Shown: piece by piece, positions 60,568-64,000 of the stretch
Layout of the letters: each line of letters begins with the position of its first letter
Position numbering within the stretch: position 1 is the first letter of the stretch
Assembly (NCBI GenBank): GCA_023408815.1
Contig: JAEYJO010000075.1
Coordinates: 1-64,000, forward strand
Length of the DNA: 64,000 nucleotides
Direction of reading: 5' to 3'
Origin: Bacillota bacterium
GTDB lineage: Bacteria; Bacillota; Clostridia; Lachnospirales; Lachnospiraceae
Notes under the pieces: model-generated
Database searches by the model: none
Seen by the model: the letters and a program-made list of their open reading frames with translations, nothing else
Told to the model about the DNA's origin: nothing
Position numbers and translations under genes: made by a program

Positions 60568-62277
60568 ATGAGTAAGCTGCAATCGAAAATATTATTATGG
60601 ATGTTCTTGATCATCGTGCCGCTTTTATCCGTATTATTTGCCTACAACGTATATACGCTGCGTATCCTGAACAATCAGGTCGCCTCCAATAATTTGGATA
60701 TTTTGTCTATTTATGAAAAGCCTGTGGCAAAAGATATCGAATATATCAGTTATTCTATGGCTAACCTATTAGCCAACGACGCGGATATGCTGCAGCTGAA
60801 TTATGCCACCAGCTATCTGGAGGCTTATTTGTGCTGCGATGCAATAGCCGCGGATTATCGCGCAATGGTAAATTCACAGCTGGCGGGGTTAGGTGCCCTG
60901 GGCATTAATTCCCCTTACAACGGCATTTTCAGAATGGTCTATGCGGAATCGGGAAATTACACCTATTTCGAGAAAAAGGAGCTGGAGGAAACGATTTCCT
61001 CTCAGATTCTTGATGATGCGCAGTGCAATAAAAAGGGCTGGCAGCTGATACAGCTGGAAGGAAGAAATTACTTGCTCCGGATCCTGAAAAATAATCATAA
61101 TTATGCGGTAATCGTGCTGGACTTTTCTCTTATAACTACTCCCCAGCATGAGAAAGATGAAACTCTGGACGGTTATTTGGTCTATGCCAGAGAGGACAAT
61201 GTGCCCTTGACCATGAACGCCTTCATGGAGGAGCATCAAATTCCTTTAGAACGCACAAACAAAAATTATTATATTGCTTACGCAAACGGTGAAAAATATA
61301 TGCTGGTGGAAAAGGACTTTCCCTATGCCGGCATTATGCAATATTATATAAGCCCTTATAAAGGGGCCTTCCAATATCTGGATTATGTACAAATATTGCT
61401 GCTGGTATTGACCCTGATCATCGCGCTGGCAATCCCTTTCGGCTTCTTCTACATGAGAAGGAAGCTTTTTGATCCGTTGGAAACGCTCATTGCAACCATG
61501 AAGTCCATAGGAGAAGGGCAGACGGATGCCCGAATGGAAGAGGAATACCATATCGAAGAATTTCTCCAGATGAAAAACAGCTTCAATGTTATGGTAGATA
61601 AGATCAACGAGCTGAAAATCAACGCCTATGAGAGGGAGATCCAGCTTAAGAACGTACAGATGCAATATCTGCAAATACAAATCAGGCCTCATTTTTTCCT
61701 AAATTGTCTCAAAAACATATATGCCTTGGCTGAACAAAAGGACTTTGAAAAGATACAGGAAATGATTATCATCTTGTCTAAGTATCTGCGCAGCATGTTC
61801 AAGAGCAATCCGGCTTTCATCACGCTGGGAGAGGAAATAGAGGGCGTTAAGAACTATGTAGCATTACAGCAGATGTGTCAGTCCGAGCCTCCGGAATGCC
61901 GTATAGATATCGATGAGGGGCTGTTAGAATTTCTTATTCCTCCTTTATCGATCATCACATTTATAGAAAACTCTGTAAAGCATGGCGCTCAGTCAGATAA
62001 AAAACTGATGCTTTCCATACGTGCCACAACACTTACGGGAGAAAAAAACTCCTATGTCTGCATTACCATTCTGGACAACGGTCCCGGCTTCGGAGAAGAA
62101 CTTCCCAATCTTTTCGGGGAAGATTACGAAGCAGACGGGAAGGAACATATAGGAATCAAGAATATCGAAAAGCGCTTTGAAATGTTTTACGGCAAAGAAG
62201 GAACCATTCTTTGCAGCAATTCTAACGGTGCATGTGTAGAGCTATATATACCGATAGAACGGGAGGCAGGAAAATGA
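60568..62277 (+). CDS. YesM-type sensor histidine kinase, 569 aa
   Basis: First membrane helix ILLWMFLIIVPLLSVLFAYN, an extracellular sensor region (about 30-270), second helix ILLLVLTLIIALAIPFGFFY, HAMP, the His_kinase block QIQIRPHFFLNCLKNIYALA with phospho-His, and an ATPase domain with ENSVKHGA and ILDNGPGFG. The sensor differs clearly from the other two kinases in the window. GGAGG precedes the ATG. Its partner gene overlaps its stop. No importer is within the window; the target may lie to the right. Confidence 0.9.
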   Translation: MSKLQSKILLWMFLIIVPLLSVLFAYNVYTLRILNNQVASNNLDILSIYEKPVAKDIEYISYSMANLLANDADMLQLNYATSYLEAYLCCDAIAADYRAMVNSQLAGLGALGINSPYNGIFRMVYAESGNYTYFEKKELEETISSQILDDAQCNKKGWQLIQLEGRNYLLRILKNNHNYAVIVLDFSLITTPQHEKDETLDGYLVYAREDNVPLTMNAFMEEHQIPLERTNKNYYIAYANGEKYMLVEKDFPYAGIMQYYISPYKGAFQYLDYVQILLLVLTLIIALAIPFGFFYMRRKLFDPLETLIATMKSIGEGQTDARMEEEYHIEEFLQMKNSFNVMVDKINELKINAYEREIQLKNVQMQYLQIQIRPHFFLNCLKNIYALAEQKDFEKIQEMIIILSKYLRSMFKSNPAFITLGEEIEGVKNYVALQQMCQSEPPECRIDIDEGLLEFLIPPLSIITFIENSVKHGAQSDKKLMLSIRATTLTGEKNSYVCITILDNGPGFGEELPNLFGEDYEADGKEHIGIKNIEKRFEMFYGKEGTILCSNSNGACVELYIPIEREAGK

Positions 62278-63875
62278 CCATTTTAATTATCGACGACCAA
62301 ATCAGTGTAGTCAGCGGACTGATATTCGGTATCGATTGGAAAAAAACCGGGATACAAAAAGTCCTTAAGGCTTACAGCGCTAACGAAGCGAAAGAAATTA
62401 TCAAATCCCAGAAAGTGGATATCATTCTCTGCGATATAGAAATGCCCGTAGAGAACGGTTTAAGTCTTTTTTCCTGGGTCAGAAGAAACGAATACGATAT
62501 CGAATGTATCTTTTTAACGGCACATGCGGATTTTATATATGCCAAGGAGGCTATTCAGCTTGGAAGCTTCGATTATATTCTACAGCCGGCAAGATATGAA
62601 GAAATCGAAAAGGCGGTAGAGAAGCTCATCGGAAAGATACAAATTAGAAGAAAAAAAGAAGAAATGGCTTATTGCAGCGACCTTTTCCAAAAACGCAGGG
62701 ATATTCTGCTGGATGCTGTTTTGCAAAGGATGTTTTTGGAAACGGGCGACTTGCAGAAACAGGCTTTGAACGACTTGAAAAATCTGAATATTCCTCTCGC
62801 AGAGGATGAGAAGTCCTATGTGGTATGGCTTCAGATACAAGAAGAAAATACCCAGATGAAAGAATGGGACAGCGATTTGTTAAAATATGCCATAACCAAT
62901 ATTCTGGAGGAGCTTTTCTATAATTACGGATACGGTGTGCTGCTGTATGCCAGGGATAGGAATGAATATATCATTTATTTTTTCAGAAAGGAATCCCGCT
63001 CCATCGAAAAAGAAATCGTGCTGCAGCAGCTTGCACATTTTATAGAGCTTTACAGAGAATATTACGGCTGTACCGTTAGGGGCTACATTGCGGGATGCGA
63101 AGAACTCTCTCATATAAGAGTTGCTGTCGAACAGTTAGAGACGGTTAAGCAGAAGGATGTGACAAAGGGCAATACCATTATGGATGCAGATGAAATAAAG
63201 AATAGTCCGGCCGGCTACGAACAGGTGAGAAAATACTTTGCAGCCATAGAGCCCTTACTGCAAAACGAATTGTATGAAAAAATCTGTGATGATGTTTTGG
63301 AAATCATAGAAAATATGGCGGAGAAAAAAGTAATCAGTTCAGAGATATTAAAATGTTTTTATCAGGATTTCCTAAGTCTGGTTTATCAGGCTGCTGCCAA
63401 ATATGGAAAGACCCTTTCCGAAATGTTCGATGAAGAGGAGCAGCGTGAAAGGGCCTTAAGTGCTTACAGCTCGCTGGAAGATATGAAATGGTTCATAAAA
63501 TACATTATGGCATACTTAAACGAAATGAGCATGTCCGACGAAAAGCAGAAATCCCAGATAGATTCCATCCGGCAATACATCCGCAGCAATATGGAAATGG
63601 ATATCAAGCGTACAGATATTGCGGAGCTCGTACATCTGAATCCCAACTATGTTTCCCGGCTCTTTAAAGGCGAAACGGGTATGTCTTTAAAGGAATACAT
63701 CATGAGCGAAAAAATGGAACTGGCAAAGGAGCTGGTGCGAAGCACCAATCTTCCCATCAGCGTAATAACCATGAAGGTTGGCTACAATAATTTTTCATAT
63801 TTTGCCCAGGTCTATAAGAAAATGAATGGACTTTCCCCGTTAGAGGACAGAGAGGTAAACGGGAAGATGAGGTAA
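62274..63875 (+). CDS. YesN-type response regulator with AraC output, 533 aa
   Basis: Receiver (about 1-120): ILIIDDQ, DIILCDIEMPVENG with phospho-Asp, and DYILQPARYEE, where the usual KP of the receiver is replaced by QP. The AraC domain is C-terminal (about 430-525), with IAELVHLNPNYVSRLFKG and ITMKVGYNNFSYFAQVYKK. The Lys to Gln change at the conserved receiver lysine is unusual and may alter phosphorylation control. It overlaps the kinase by an ATGA, so the pair is translationally coupled. Confidence 0.9.
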   Translation: MTILIIDDQISVVSGLIFGIDWKKTGIQKVLKAYSANEAKEIIKSQKVDIILCDIEMPVENGLSLFSWVRRNEYDIECIFLTAHADFIYAKEAIQLGSFDYILQPARYEEIEKAVEKLIGKIQIRRKKEEMAYCSDLFQKRRDILLDAVLQRMFLETGDLQKQALNDLKNLNIPLAEDEKSYVVWLQIQEENTQMKEWDSDLLKYAITNILEELFYNYGYGVLLYARDRNEYIIYFFRKESRSIEKEIVLQQLAHFIELYREYYGCTVRGYIAGCEELSHIRVAVEQLETVKQKDVTKGNTIMDADEIKNSPAGYEQVRKYFAAIEPLLQNELYEKICDDVLEIIENMAEKKVISSEILKCFYQDFLSLVYQAAAKYGKTLSEMFDEEEQRERALSAYSSLEDMKWFIKYIMAYLNEMSMSDEKQKSQIDSIRQYIRSNMEMDIKRTDIAELVHLNPNYVSRLFKGETGMSLKEYIMSEKMELAKELVRSTNLPISVITMKVGYNNFSYFAQVYKKMNGLSPLEDREVNGKMR

Positions 63876-63877
63876 AA

Positions 63878-63912
63878 AAGTAACATTTCTTGCCTGAAAA
63901 TGTTACTTTTTT
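63878..63912 (+). terminator. Terminator after the third two-component pair
   Basis: GTAACATTT pairs with AAATGTTAC around a 9-nt loop and is followed by six T. Beyond it, to 64000, no gene is seen. TACTTTCCTATAA at 63983-63995 matches the start of the palindrome cluster near 55344. Confidence 0.85.
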
Positions 63913-64000
63913 ATCATCCCCGCAGAAAAAATATCACTTTTTTAATATTAACAAGACACAAGCAAGGTGGCTGTATGAAATATACTTTCCTATAATAAGG

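Overview
The window looks like a chromosomal segment of an anaerobic Gram-positive Clostridia, most likely a gut-type Lachnospiraceae (inference). Pointers are the YesM/YesN-type two-component systems beside sugar ABC importers, plant-glycan hydrolases, a VanZ-like protein, hybrid cluster protein, strong AGGAGG-type ribosome binding sites and a mid-GC host background. Gene functions are family-level assignments read from the sequence; no database search was possible.

Layout. 1-170: 5' end of a group IIC intron, running off the left edge, inserted just after a Rho-independent terminator. 177-6722: small uncharacterised proteins, a DUF3783 protein, an AlkZ-related protein, a VanZ-like protein, a glycogen-debranching-type enzyme, an AlkD-like DNA alkylation repair protein and an SGNH/DltD-like protein. 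6937-13044: a tRNA-Pro(CGG) gene invaded by an AT-rich element of about 6 kb. The element carries a tyrosine integrase, a type III toxin-antitoxin locus of CptIN type (two 47-bp pseudoknot repeats, terminator, toxin), an iteron-bearing Rep_3 initiator, an oriT-like region and a MobV relaxase, and is flanked by 47-bp att repeats. 13193-14692: a TetR regulator divergent from an EFR1-type flavodoxin/ferredoxin.

14703-29723 (all minus strand): a YesMN-type pair, a sugar ABC importer, GH51 arabinofuranosidase, GH2 hydrolase, an MDR dehydrogenase, a split transketolase, a GarR-type reductase and glycerate kinase. It reads as one uptake, cleavage and catabolism locus for an arabinose-containing or related glycoside. 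30008-38909: a siderophore/heme-type ABC importer operon with an ABC exporter at its end, an AraC regulator, and one long frame joining an AraC regulator to a complete lipoprotein binding-protein gene.

39158-46018: a compact redox/nitrosative-stress locus. It has a cytoplasmic DUF1858-ferric-binding-protein fusion, a UreG/CobW-like GTPase, a DUF1858-ABC ATPase with no permease, a CRP/FNR regulator, an Hcp-DUF1858 fusion, an unknown protein and a hemerythrin. Two palindromes tie the region together. GTTAG-N6-CTAAC lies at the iron-uptake promoters and in the leader of this locus. GTAAC-N4-GTTAC is centred near -42 of two promoters in this locus.

46070-59006: a xylo-oligosaccharide locus with GH120 and GH43 beta-xylosidases, an ABC importer, a polyol dehydrogenase, a lipoprotein and a second YesMN pair. 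59231-63875: a ManD/RspA-like sugar-acid dehydratase and a third YesMN pair pointing out of the window.
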